Source of the DNA: Desulfobacterales bacterium
GTDB lineage: Bacteria > Desulfobacterota > Desulfobacteria > Desulfobacterales > JAFDCJ01
Assembly: GCA_029932495.1 (NCBI GenBank)
Contig: JAOZPY010000024.1
Coordinates: 8,538 to 15,220, forward strand
Reading direction: 5' to 3'
DNA length: 6,683 nt
The notes below the pieces were generated by a model. That model did not search any database and was not told where the DNA came from. It was given only the letters and a program-made list of their open reading frames with translations. A program made the translations under genes and the position numbers. Below, one piece after another: positions 1-6,176 of the stretch; position 1 is the stretch's first letter, and each line of letters opens with the position of its first letter.

Positions 1-1433
1 CCCAGTTCAAAAAGCAGGTCAAAGCCGTCTTTTATGCTTTTTTCTTCCGGCCGATCAATAAAGGGAAAGTCCGCGATATCCCCGAGCTTCAGGTGAATCA
101 TCCGCAAAATGACTTCGGCCAGGTTGGCGCGCAGAATTTCCGGGGGAGTAAAGCGGGGGCGGGATTGATAGTCGTTTTCGGAGAAAAGCCGGAAACAGAC
201 CCCGTTTTGCACCCGGCCGCAGCGGCCTTTGCGCTGGTCGCAGCTGCTTTTCGAAACCGGTACCACCGGCAGGGAGGTGGTGCGCGTGCGGGGGGAATAC
301 CGGGCGATACGTGCCAGTCCCGAGTCAATGACGTATCGGATTCCCGGAATGGTAATGGAGGTTTCGGCCACATTGGTAGCGACAATGATTTTTTTTTGCG
401 GCAGACGGGAAAAGACGCGGGACTGATCGGCAGACGACAGCCGGGCGAACAGGGGCATCACGCGGGCGCCGGGCGGTTTTTCAGCTTCAATGAGTTCGCA
501 GGTTTCACGGATGTCCTGCTCGCTGGGCATAAACACCAGCATGTCACCGGGGCGGCGCTGCTGCAAAATGCGCCTGACGGCCTGCACGGCCAACTCCACA
601 TGGGTCGGGTCGTCGGTTTGTGAAGCGCCGGGTTGTTCCGGGAGGTATTGAATCTCGACAGGATACATGCGGCCGGAGACTTCAATCACCGGTGCCCGGC
701 CAAAAGCTTCTGAGAATTTACGGGTATCGATGGTGGCCGAGGTGATGATCAGTTTCAAATCGTTCCTCCTGACCAACAGGGTTTTCAGAATACCCAGGAT
801 AAAATCGATGTTCAGGCTGCGCTCATGGGCCTCATCGACGATAATTGTATCATAGGCGCTCAGCCACCGGTCGTGCTGGGTTTCAGCCAGCAGGATACCG
901 TCGGTCATGATTTTTACATAGGTGTCCCGCATGGTGCGATCCTTGAAGCGGATTTTATACCCGACAGCCCCGGCATTGTCGGCTCCAAGCTCTTCGGCAA
1001 TGCGTCGCGCGACTGTGGTGGCGGCAATTCTTCGCGGCTGGGTGCAGCCGATGATGCCATCAAGGCCCCTGCCGGCGGCCAGACAGTATTGTGGCAACTG
1101 GGTGGTCTTGCCCGATCCGGTCTCCCCGGATACCACCACAACCTGGTGCTGCTTGATGGCGGCGATGATTTCGTCTTTTCTGGAAAAAATCGGCAGGGCT
1201 TCATTAAAGCGCGGCGTTGGCATGTTTTCCCGACGCCCGGCTTTTCGCCGGGCGGATGCCTGCAGGCGTTTTTGCAGTCGCTCAAGACGCTCGGCAAGCT
1301 TTGGATCCCGTCCGGGTTTGTGCTCGGCGCGTTGCATGCGCTTGAGTTCACGCAGGGCCGCCAGCCTGTCGCCTGCCATGGCCTGCTGCAGATAGGAGTT
1401 TATTTTTTTTTCTATGCTCGGGGTATTTTTCAA
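1..1433 (-). CDS. hrpA: ATP-dependent RNA helicase HrpA (DEAH box), 5' part, truncated by window edge
   Basis: This is the N-terminal part (about 477 residues) of a DEAH-box RNA helicase, a family of about 1300 residues that in bacteria remodels RNA and rescues stalled ribosomes using ATP. Reading from the TTG start, the visible motifs are Walker A GETGSGKTT near residue 103, motif Ia TQPRR near 131, DEAH near 200, SAT near 232, the NVAETS segment near 354, and motif VI QRKGRCGR near 400. All are intact, and the frame is open to the window edge. The start is uncertain. The first ATG is at 1379, but the frame is open back to a stop at 1485-1487. The 18 extra codons from a TTG at 1433 resemble the N-terminal helix of E. 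coli HrpA as I remember it, so I chose TTG. Neither start has a good ribosome binding site. A run of nine A lies in the extension. The gene is divergent from the selenoprotein gene. Confidence 0.93.
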   Translation of the reverse strand, partial: MKNTPSIEKKINSYLQQAMAGDRLAALRELKRMQRAEHKPGRDPKLAERLERLQKRLQASARRKAGRRENMPTPRFNEALPIFSRKDEIIAAIKQHQVVVVSGETGSGKTTQLPQYCLAAGRGLDGIIGCTQPRRIAATTVARRIAEELGADNAGAVGYKIRFKDRTMRDTYVKIMTDGILLAETQHDRWLSAYDTIIVDEAHERSLNIDFILGILKTLLVRRNDLKLIITSATIDTRKFSEAFGRAPVIEVSGRMYPVEIQYLPEQPGASQTDDPTHVELAVQAVRRILQQRRPGDMLVFMPSEQDIRETCELIEAEKPPGARVMPLFARLSSADQSRVFSRLPQKKIIVATNVAETSITIPGIRYVIDSGLARIARYSPRTRTTSLPVVPVSKSSCDQRKGRCGRVQNGVCFRLFSENDYQSRPRFTPPEILRANLAEVILRMIHLKLGDIADFPFIDRPEEKSIKDGFDLLFEL

Positions 1434-1491
1434 TTTTGCGATTTGGAACCAGATTGTAATTGAAAATCTTTTCTCAATGGAATATTAACTT

Positions 1492-1514
1492 AATTGTGCG
1501 CGAAGCACACAATT
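1492..1514. repeat. Imperfect palindrome in divergent intergenic region
   Basis: Arms AATTGTGCGC and GCACACAATT pair over nine of ten positions, with one C/A mismatch, around a GAA centre. No T-tract follows on either strand, so it is not a typical intrinsic terminator. It lies between hrpA (minus) and the selenoprotein gene (plus), 59 bases upstream of the proposed hrpA start. An operator for a dimeric regulator or a leader hairpin of hrpA are both possible. The rest of the 1434-1731 gap holds only short unconvincing reading frames. Confidence 0.45.
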
Positions 1515-1720
1515 GTCCCCGGTTGATTGTATGTGGTCCGTGGCCAAGGAGGCATTACGGGTCGATCTGATATGGGAATGATCCGTGAGATGATAAAAAT
1601 CAGCCATTATGCCATCCGCAAGGCAGCGGGCAAAGGACGACGGACAACTTGCCAATTGAGGTATAAATTAGCGGTCTGGAGGATAAAAATCAAGTTTTTG
1701 CTTTAAACTTTAAATACAAT

Positions 1721-1726
1721 AGGGAG
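1721..1726 (+). promoter_or_regulatory. Ribosome binding site of the selenoprotein gene
   Basis: AGGGAG sits five bases upstream of the ATG at 1732. This supports translation starting at 1732, 41 codons before the in-frame TGA, rather than at the ATG at 1861, which directly follows the TGA and GGC codons. Confidence 0.75.
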
Positions 1727-1731
1727 CCATT

Positions 1732-3072
1732 ATGAAATTTGTTGTTATCGGAGCCGATGCCGCCGGCATGAGTGCCGCCAGCCGGGCCAAGCGTAACCAG
1801 CCGGACATGGAAGTTACCGTGCTGGAAAAAACCATGGACGTTTCTTACAGCGCCTGAGGCATGCCCTATAATCTGGCGGCGCCGGATAGAGACATCGAGG
1901 AATTGGTAGTTCGTCGGGCGGAGGTTTTTCGCCAAAAACAGGGCATCAACCTGCTCACCGGACATTGTGCGAGCAGGATTGATCCCGCCGGGCGGACCGT
2001 GTCCGGCACGACCCCGGAAGGCAAGGAGTATGAACTGCCTTACGACCGACTGCTGATCGCCACCGGTGGCACACCCATCATACCCGATCTTCCCGGATTT
2101 GACCTGCCGGGCATCGTGACGCTGAAAACCCTCGCAGACGGACGGTACTTGAAGACCCTTCTGAAAACCGGCAAGGTTAAAAAAGCGGTGCTGGTGGGTA
2201 TGGGATACATTAACCTTGAAATGTGTGAAGCGCTGGTGCGTCTGGGCATTGAGGTGGACATGGTCAAACCCGGTCCCGTGTTTCTGCCCTGGCTGGAGCC
2301 GTCCATGGCCCAGAGTATCCGGGAAGAAATTGAAACCCGGGGCGTGGGGATTCACGCCGGCCATGCCATTGAGCGCATTGAAAAGACAGCCGGCGGGTTG
2401 CAGGTAATCTGTAGGGATCTGCAGCTTAACGCGGATCTGATCGTTGTCGGCATCGGCATCCGACCCAACAGCACCATGGCCGTCGATGCGGGCCTGGAAC
2501 TGAGTGTCGGCCGGTCCATTGCCACAGACCGTCATGCACGCACATCGGATGCGAACATTTATGCCGCCGGGGACTGCGCTGATGCCTATCATGTGGTGAG
2601 CGGGCAAAAAACCTGGATTCCGTTGGCCCTGCGTGCCAATCGGGCCGGATGGGCCGTTGCGGATAACATTTGTGGTAAAAACGCCGAACTGGAAGGTATT
2701 GCCGGCACAGCCGTTTTTAAAGTGTTTGACTTTGAAGTGGCCCGCACCGGGTTGACAGCGTCCGAGGCCGCCGAGGTCGGATTTGAACCGGTGGAAAATA
2801 TGATCAAAGCACGCTCCAAAGCCCACGGGCATCCCGGCAGCAGTCCGATCCAGGTGAATCTGGTCGGTGATAAAAAATCCGGTCGTCTGCTGGGCGCCCA
2901 GATGACAGGTAAAGACGGTGTGGCCCACCGCATCAACGGCCCGGCCGTGGCATTGTATTGCGGCATGACCGTAAAGCAATATAGCCAGACTGATTTGGCC
3001 TATTCACCGCCGATCGGGCCGACCTGGGATCCGACGCTGACAGCGGCCAATCAGCTCCTTAAAAAACTCTAA
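1732..3072 (+). CDS. Selenocysteine-containing NADH oxidase / CoA-disulfide reductase family flavoprotein (TGA at codon 42 read as Sec)
   Basis: This 446-residue flavoprotein matches the family's usual length of about 440-450. An N-terminal FAD-binding segment (residues 4-16, with the AAGMSAA pattern) is followed by SYSA-U-GMPY, where U42 is encoded by TGA. Family members have a redox-active cysteine at this position (Cys42 in enterococcal NADH oxidase and peroxidase, Cys43 in staphylococcal CoA-disulfide reductase). Further motifs are ATGG (110-113), the NAD(P)H-binding GMGYINLE (156-163), the second FAD motif AAGDCAD (278-284), and the C-terminal dimerisation domain ending in YSPP (424-427) and WDP (432-434). 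In this family the third glycine of the NAD motif is not always kept, so Asn161 is tolerable. The protein probably uses NAD(P)H to reduce a disulfide, persulfide, polysulfide or oxygen through FAD and Sec42; the substrate cannot be read from the sequence. It is likely soluble and cytoplasmic. The gene is monocistronic here and its end overlaps the convergent PilZ gene by 14 bases. A nonsense-mutated pseudogene is the alternative, made unlikely by the hairpin after the TGA and the intact remainder. Confidence 0.9.
1855..1857 (+). other. In-frame TGA, proposed selenocysteine codon (Sec42)
   Basis: The frame from ATG 1732 runs unbroken to this TGA and continues in the same frame to the TAA at 3070-3072. 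Flanking residues SYSA and GMPY are the signature around the catalytic cysteine of the family, so the TGA replaces exactly that cysteine. TGA ends three other genes in the window, so it is not generally reassigned. Confidence 0.9.
1871..1887 (+). promoter_or_regulatory. Bacterial SECIS-like hairpin
   Basis: The 17-base segment folds as a seven-pair stem (1871-1877 with 1881-1887: A-T, T-A, C-G, T-G wobble, G-C, G-C, C-G) closed by the triloop GGC (1878-1880). The loop begins 20 bases after the TGA, inside the 16-37 base range described for bacterial SECIS elements, and it opens with G, as SelB binding is thought to need. The size equals the minimal E. coli fdhF upper stem-loop. The bulged U of the E. 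coli element is absent; a T-G wobble is present instead. The hairpin lies inside the coding sequence, as expected for bacteria. SelB and tRNA-Sec would be encoded elsewhere. Confidence 0.75.
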
Positions 3073-3787
3073 GTCTGTCTTTCTGGGCCCGGGTCATGCG
3101 TCTGCGGTCCCTCCCGGTCCTGCGATCCAGATCACATCGGCGCTCCTTGCCGGAGCGCCGGTCGAATTTCACCCCAATACCATCGGGTGCCAGCCGTACC
3201 ACCCAACCCCTCAGGGACGTTCTGCCGCGGATTTTGCCATCGGCAATTACCATATCAACGCTCTGATCCAATGCAAAGCGGTTGTCGGTTGTGATAAAAG
3301 CGCCATGGCTGCTGATGTCCCTGATCAGTCCTTTGTAAGTGCGCTGGTTGCAGGTGAGCAGCAATTTTTTGTTGTACGGTTTTCGAACATGCTGCCGGGG
3401 GTCTTTTTCGCCCGCTGGATCTTTTTGCAGTTTAGCCATTTTTTCGAAGCGTGTCACGTCCAGGTTTTTTAAGGGGGGCTGATCGGGGCTGATGAATCTG
3501 GCGCCGAACCCATGGCGCAGGTAGGAGTTTTGCAGCTTCTGGTGCCATGTGATCTCAACACCATAAAAAAGATGAACATCATTGTCAGATGAATCGGGAT
3601 GGCTGACGATTTCAAGGCAGACCTGTTCTCCGGGGTTCAGTGTTTGATCCGACTCAAAATACAAACCGCCTTTGCTGAAGTTGTATATTTTGCCGCGGCA
3701 AACCGCTTTTTTCGCTAAAATGTCATGGGAAATGACCGCTTCATATTCGAAGCGCCTGTATTTGCGGCGGTCTATATCAATATCCAC
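3059..3787 (-). CDS. Double PilZ domain protein (paralogue A)
   Basis: This 242-residue protein has two PilZ domains, the usual receptor fold for cyclic di-GMP. Domain 1 (about residues 6-100) carries the RxxxR motif at R8-R12 and the NxSxxG motif at N36-G41. Domain 2 (about 129-210) carries R131-R135 and D157-G162. All ligand-contact residues of the consensus are present in both, so binding to c-di-GMP is likely. The C-terminus (209-230) is strongly basic with two copies of a DRRxGxxRR pattern, possibly for nucleic acid, membrane lipid or partner contact. No signal peptide or membrane segment is seen. The start is GTG, chosen because GGGGAG lies five bases upstream. The protein is paralogous to the 4004-4705 product, sharing the GGLYFESDQ and WVVRL segments and the RR-rich tail. 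The regulated target is unknown. The stop codon lies inside the end of the convergent selenoprotein gene. Confidence 0.9.
   Translation of the reverse strand: MDIDIDRRKYRRFEYEAVISHDILAKKAVCRGKIYNFSKGGLYFESDQTLNPGEQVCLEIVSHPDSSDNDVHLFYGVEITWHQKLQNSYLRHGFGARFISPDQPPLKNLDVTRFEKMAKLQKDPAGEKDPRQHVRKPYNKKLLLTCNQRTYKGLIRDISSHGAFITTDNRFALDQSVDMVIADGKIRGRTSLRGWVVRLAPDGIGVKFDRRSGKERRCDLDRRTGRDRRRMTRAQKDRLRVF
3138..3160. repeat. Nine-pair GC-rich hairpin inside the 3' end of the PilZ A gene
   Basis: CGGCGCTCC (3138-3146) pairs perfectly with GGAGCGCCG (3152-3160) around a five-base loop. It encodes one of the RR-rich repeats of the PilZ protein on the minus strand and lies 66 bases past the stop of the selenoprotein gene on the plus strand. 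No T-tract follows, so it is not a classical terminator. It may stabilise or end the plus-strand transcript, or simply reflect arginine codons. Confidence 0.4.
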
Positions 3788-3880
3788 AGCTGCTCCCCTA
3801 GTTGCCCGTTAGTGGAAAAATTTGAAGCCACCTCTGGCGGATTGAGGGCCAATAGCCTTTTTGGCTGCCAAGTCTCTATT

Positions 3881-3909
3881 ATTTTCCATGGTTAGAGTGA
3901 TTTTGTCAA
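3881..3909 (-). promoter_or_regulatory. Sigma70-type promoter for PilZ A gene
   Basis: On the minus strand, a perfect -35 box TTGACA (3909-3904) is followed after 17 bases by GAAAAT (3886-3881), a four-of-six match to the -10 consensus. Transcription would begin near 3874, giving a leader of about 87 bases before the GTG at 3787. The leader holds a short AGCC/GGCT hairpin. This suggests the gene is transcribed at least partly separately from the upstream PilZ B gene. No clear terminator is seen between the two. Confidence 0.55.
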
Positions 3910-4003
3910 CAGGCTTGTTCGGATTTGCGGGGAGATGCCTTCAAGGCTGCACGCTTACGTTGAGCAGATTGCTGCGGGGCTGATGAGATGGGCTGTTAAG
4001 GCC

Positions 4004-4705
4004 TCATACCCTTTTCTTTTTCCCCCTTCTGCGATCCAGTCCTGCCCTGCGGTTTCTGCCGATGCGGCGGTCAAATTTAAGGCCGATTCCTTTTGGGCTT
4101 AGGCGCACCACCCAGGCTTTCAGCGGCAGATCCTCATGCAGTGCATCACCGGGAAGAACGAGTTCGACTATCTGGCCGGGAGAGAACTTGTCTCTGGTTT
4201 CAATAAAAGCTCCGCCCCGGCTGATATCCGTGATAAATCCCTTGTATTTCAGCTTTCCCGAGGAAAAATGTATTTTCTTGTGTAGCACTCCCCGGGGGTG
4301 CTTCCGGGGGTCTTTGCCGACCGGCGAATCATTTGCGGGCGGAAGCTTGAATTGACGTCTGGCACTGTCGAGGGATTTTGAAAAAATGTTGTCCGGATCA
4401 ACGTATTGTGCTCCATAACCATAACTGTAAGATGCGTTGTTCAGGTCTTTGCGCCACTTGATTTCAACGCGCACATATTTCCGGCTGTCAGCATCTGAAG
4501 CGGGGGGTTTTCTGGTGCCCAGGCAGATTTCCTCTCCCTGGTAGAGGATTTGATCCGATTCGAAGTACAGGCCGCCGTTGCTGAGATTAGCCAGTTTGGC
4601 GGAATAGAAAACGCCCGGCAGCAAATTATCGTGCCAGATGACGGCATTGGCTTTATAGCGTGTATTTTTTCTGCGATCACCGTTTGCGCCCACGATTGAC
4701 CTCAT
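4004..4705 (-). CDS. Double PilZ domain protein (paralogue B)
   Basis: This 233-residue protein has the same architecture as its neighbour. Domain 1 (about 10-103) has RxxxR at R12-R16 and NxSxxG at N40-G45. Domain 2 (about 132-213) has R134-R138 and D160-G165. A basic tail of about 22 residues holds DRRIGRNRR and DRRRGKKKR. Both domains keep the c-di-GMP-contact residues, so each could bind the ligand. No secretion signal or membrane helix is visible. The ATG overlaps the TGA stop of the upstream gene as ATGA, with no strong ribosome binding site of its own, which points to translational coupling with the helical protein at 4702-5373. A shared operon and possibly a shared pathway or complex are inferred. 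Motility, exopolysaccharide or transcription control are typical PilZ outputs, but nothing here selects among them. An internal GTG at 4691 is a less likely start. Confidence 0.9.
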   Translation of the reverse strand: MRSIVGANGDRRKNTRYKANAVIWHDNLLPGVFYSAKLANLSNGGLYFESDQILYQGEEICLGTRKPPASDADSRKYVRVEIKWRKDLNNASYSYGYGAQYVDPDNIFSKSLDSARRQFKLPPANDSPVGKDPRKHPRGVLHKKIHFSSGKLKYKGFITDISRGGAFIETRDKFSPGQIVELVLPGDALHEDLPLKAWVVRLSPKGIGLKFDRRIGRNRRAGLDRRRGKKKRV

Positions 4706-5373
4706 CTGTTCTTGCTTGTTTTTTCCTGAACGGAAATCGGCAGCTCTTTTCTTCTAAGCCGGTCAAGTTCCTGCTTTGCCAGATCAAGGGTGTCGGCGAT
4801 GGAAATATGACGGGACTGCACTGTCTCAGGGTCGACGGCAGGTTCGGAATTCAGCATTTTGATCCGCACCGCCCGCAGTTTTTCGAGAATTTTTGCCGAC
4901 AGCAATTCAAAACCGGGTGGTGCGTCCAGGATCGCATCGAGCAGCAGCGGATTGCCGCCGTTGAAAAGAGACTGGCCGAAGCAGGAAAGTATCTGGGATT
5001 CCGTCATGGGATAAAGCCGGTCACGAATTTCTTTTTCCCGCAGGTATTTTAAAATGGCGTGCTGTGGTGTTGCAGGCCCTTTTTCTAACTTTTTTTCGAG
5101 TTCTGCCGCCAGGGCGGGATCGACTTGCCGGGCCTTTAAAATTTCAAGCTTTCTGCCTGCCTGCTCGAGCGCCTTGCGGCGGGCCGCACTTTTTGCTTTG
5201 TCATTCAAACTGGTGTCATTGTTTATTCTGTCATATTCTTTATTGATGAATTTACCAATTTTTTCAATATCTTTCAGGAACTTTTCCAGAACGGCAACTG
5301 ACTCGGCGGATACCTCCTGACGGGCCTGCTCCAATTTAAGACGGATCTGTGTTATAACATCTTCGAGTATCAT
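4702..5373 (-). CDS. Hypothetical helical, charged protein coupled to PilZ B
   Basis: I do not recognise this 223-residue protein. Residues 1-50 and 58-120 are rich in Glu, Lys, Arg, Leu and Ala with few helix breakers, consistent with long helices or coiled coils. A more hydrophobic, less charged centre (about 123-160, with PMTESQILS and GGNPLLLDAIL) looks like a small folded module. Another amphipathic helix (160-175) and a polar C-terminal tail with a last helix (190-210) follow. There is a single cysteine (131). No signal peptide or membrane segment is seen. The start is the ATG at 5373, supported by AAAGGA seven bases upstream. It is the first gene of a two-gene unit with the PilZ B gene, overlapping it by four bases, so a role as a partner or scaffold in c-di-GMP signalling is possible but is inference from position only. 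Composition resembles its neighbours, with no sign of transfer. Confidence 0.8.
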   Translation of the reverse strand: MILEDVITQIRLKLEQARQEVSAESVAVLEKFLKDIEKIGKFINKEYDRINNDTSLNDKAKSAARRKALEQAGRKLEILKARQVDPALAAELEKKLEKGPATPQHAILKYLREKEIRDRLYPMTESQILSCFGQSLFNGGNPLLLDAILDAPPGFELLSAKILEKLRAVRIKMLNSEPAVDPETVQSRHISIADTLDLAKQELDRLRRKELPISVQEKTSKNR

Positions 5374-5398
5374 TATGGCTTCCTTTGGCGTTATCCAC

Positions 5399-5428
5399 TT
5401 GATGATGCATCCCGGATATTTTTATATA
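5399..5428 (+). promoter_or_regulatory. Possible promoter of the yjbQ-like gene
   Basis: TTGATG (5399-5404) and TATATA (5423-5428), 18 bases apart, each match the sigma70 consensus at four of six positions. They lie in the AT-rich divergent gap between the helical-protein gene and the yjbQ-like gene. The same AT-rich tract could also hold the minus-strand promoter for the helical protein; I see no clear boxes for that direction. Confidence 0.3.
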
Positions 5429-5467
5429 TCGGCAATAATCGAAAAAACTTAATAAATTCCTGTGGCT

Positions 5468-5473
5468 AAGGAG
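5468..5473 (+). promoter_or_regulatory. Ribosome binding site deciding the yjbQ-like start
   Basis: AAGGAG lies six bases before the ATG at 5480. A GTG at 5462 in the same frame would place this site inside the gene and has no ribosome binding site of its own, so 5480 is preferred. Confidence 0.8.
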
Positions 5474-5479
5474 AATGTC

Positions 5480-5896
5480 ATGAAAAGTTACCGCAAGCAG
5501 CTATGGTTTGAAGTGCGCACTCGCCGTGCCTTTATCAACATTACCGGCCAGGTGCAGCAGTGTCTGCGTGAAAGCGGCATCCAGGAAGGTCTGGCCCTGG
5601 TCAATGCCATGCACATCACCGCCTCGGTCTTTATCAACGACGATGAATCCGGGCTGCACCACGATTATGATCTGTGGCTGGAAAAACTGGCTCCCCACGA
5701 GCCGGTCTCCGCTTACCGGCACAACGTGGGCGAGGACAATGCCGATGCCCATATGAAGCGCCAGATCATGGGACGCGAGGTGGTGGTGGCGGTCACCGGC
5801 GGCCAGCTCGATTTTGGGACCTGGGAGCAGATTTTTTACGGGGAGTTTGATGGCCGGCGGCGCAAGCGGGTGCTGGTCAAAATTATTGGAGAGTAA
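5480..5896 (+). CDS. yjbQ: YjbQ/UPF0047 family protein
   Basis: This 138-residue protein belongs to the YjbQ (UPF0047) family of small beta-rich, usually trimeric cytoplasmic proteins. Some members show weak thiamine-phosphate synthase activity in vivo, but the physiological role is unsettled. Family signatures are HITAS (45-49), the His61-containing HHDYD segment, YRHN (79-82) followed by the Asp86/His91 region, and the C-terminal TGGQLDFGTWEQ (106-117) leading to GEFDG (121-125). Conserved histidines 45, 81 and 91 are plausible metal or active-site residues. Length matches the family (about 130-140), and the domain looks complete. The gene stands alone between a divergent and a convergent neighbour, ending in front of a bidirectional terminator, so it is probably monocistronic. 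There is no thiamine gene nearby to support a biosynthetic role. Confidence 0.92.
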   Translation: MKSYRKQLWFEVRTRRAFINITGQVQQCLRESGIQEGLALVNAMHITASVFINDDESGLHHDYDLWLEKLAPHEPVSAYRHNVGEDNADAHMKRQIMGREVVVAVTGGQLDFGTWEQIFYGEFDGRRRKRVLVKIIGE

Positions 5897-6049
5897 GGAG
5901 GCCAATCGGCGGGGTCAAGGCATTGCGCTGGGAGGCGTATGATCCCAGAAGACTTGTAATTTTAAAAACTTAGCGTAAGTGTCGCGCCGGTGGGACAAAG
6001 TCGCTGATAAATAGTTTCATATCGGTTGGAAGAAAAAAGCATGCGCCGG

Positions 6050-6105
6050 TCAATTCACACCTTCGGTAAGTTTCAATTCACCGCCATTGAACGCATCGGT
6101 TCAAT
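6050..6105. repeat. Short direct and inverted repeats upstream of the terminator
   Basis: TCAATTCAC occurs at 6050-6058 and again at 6073-6081, 23 bases apart. Just after this, ATTGAAC (6086-6092) and GTTCAAT (6099-6105) form a seven-pair inverted repeat around a six-base centre. They lie in the 5897-6176 gap, which holds no convincing gene. A regulator site, a small RNA or chance are all possible. Confidence 0.35.
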
Positions 6106-6133
6106 AATCAGGTGCGAGCCTTGAGTAAGATAG

Positions 6134-6163
6134 AAAAACCCGATCCACAGGGATCGGGTTTTT
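6134..6163. terminator. Bidirectional rho-independent terminator
   Basis: A 13-pair perfect stem (6134-6146 with 6151-6163) has the core CCCGATCC/GGATCGGG, an ACAG loop, and flanking A5 and T5 tracts that give a T-run on either strand. It lies between the convergent yjbQ-like gene and the formate dehydrogenase gene. It would end the minus-strand formate dehydrogenase transcript 14 bases after its stop codon and the plus-strand transcript about 240 bases after the yjbQ-like stop. Confidence 0.92.
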
Positions 6164-6176
6164 ATTTTGGGATAAA

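Noticed and set aside
93..623. Plus-strand reading frame of 176 codons
   Set aside because: It is antisense to the helicase C-terminal RecA-like domain (NVAETS and QRKGRCGR motifs), with Gly- and His-rich composition and no family resemblance.
825..1463. Plus-strand reading frame of 212 codons
   Set aside because: It lies opposite the intact DEAH-box helicase motifs, its translation has no recognisable domain, and it is an antisense shadow.
1492..1514. CRP/FNR-type or lac-type operator
   Set aside because: The half-sites superficially resemble such operators, but the GTG-to-CAC spacing does not fit CRP, and there is no lac-like gene nearby; left as an unassigned palindrome.
1572..1706. 44-codon plus-strand reading frame in the intergenic gap
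   Set aside because: It has no ribosome binding site at proper spacing (AAGGAGG is about 21 bases away) and no recognisable protein character.
1690..2979. Long open reading frame of 429 codons on the minus strand opposite the selenoprotein gene
   Set aside because: It mirrors the codon pattern of the real plus-strand gene, its translation is rich in His, Gly and Gln with no recognisable domain, and the plus strand carries clear family motifs.
1861..3072. Treating the flavoprotein as a 403-residue protein starting at the ATG after the TGA
   Set aside because: It would lack the N-terminal FAD-binding motif and active site; the good ribosome binding site is at 1721-1726, and the frame upstream encodes exactly the missing family residues.
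5501..5905. Minus-strand reading frame of 134 codons opposite the yjbQ-like gene
   Set aside because: The plus strand has clear YjbQ family signatures and a good ribosome binding site; the antisense frame shows no domain.
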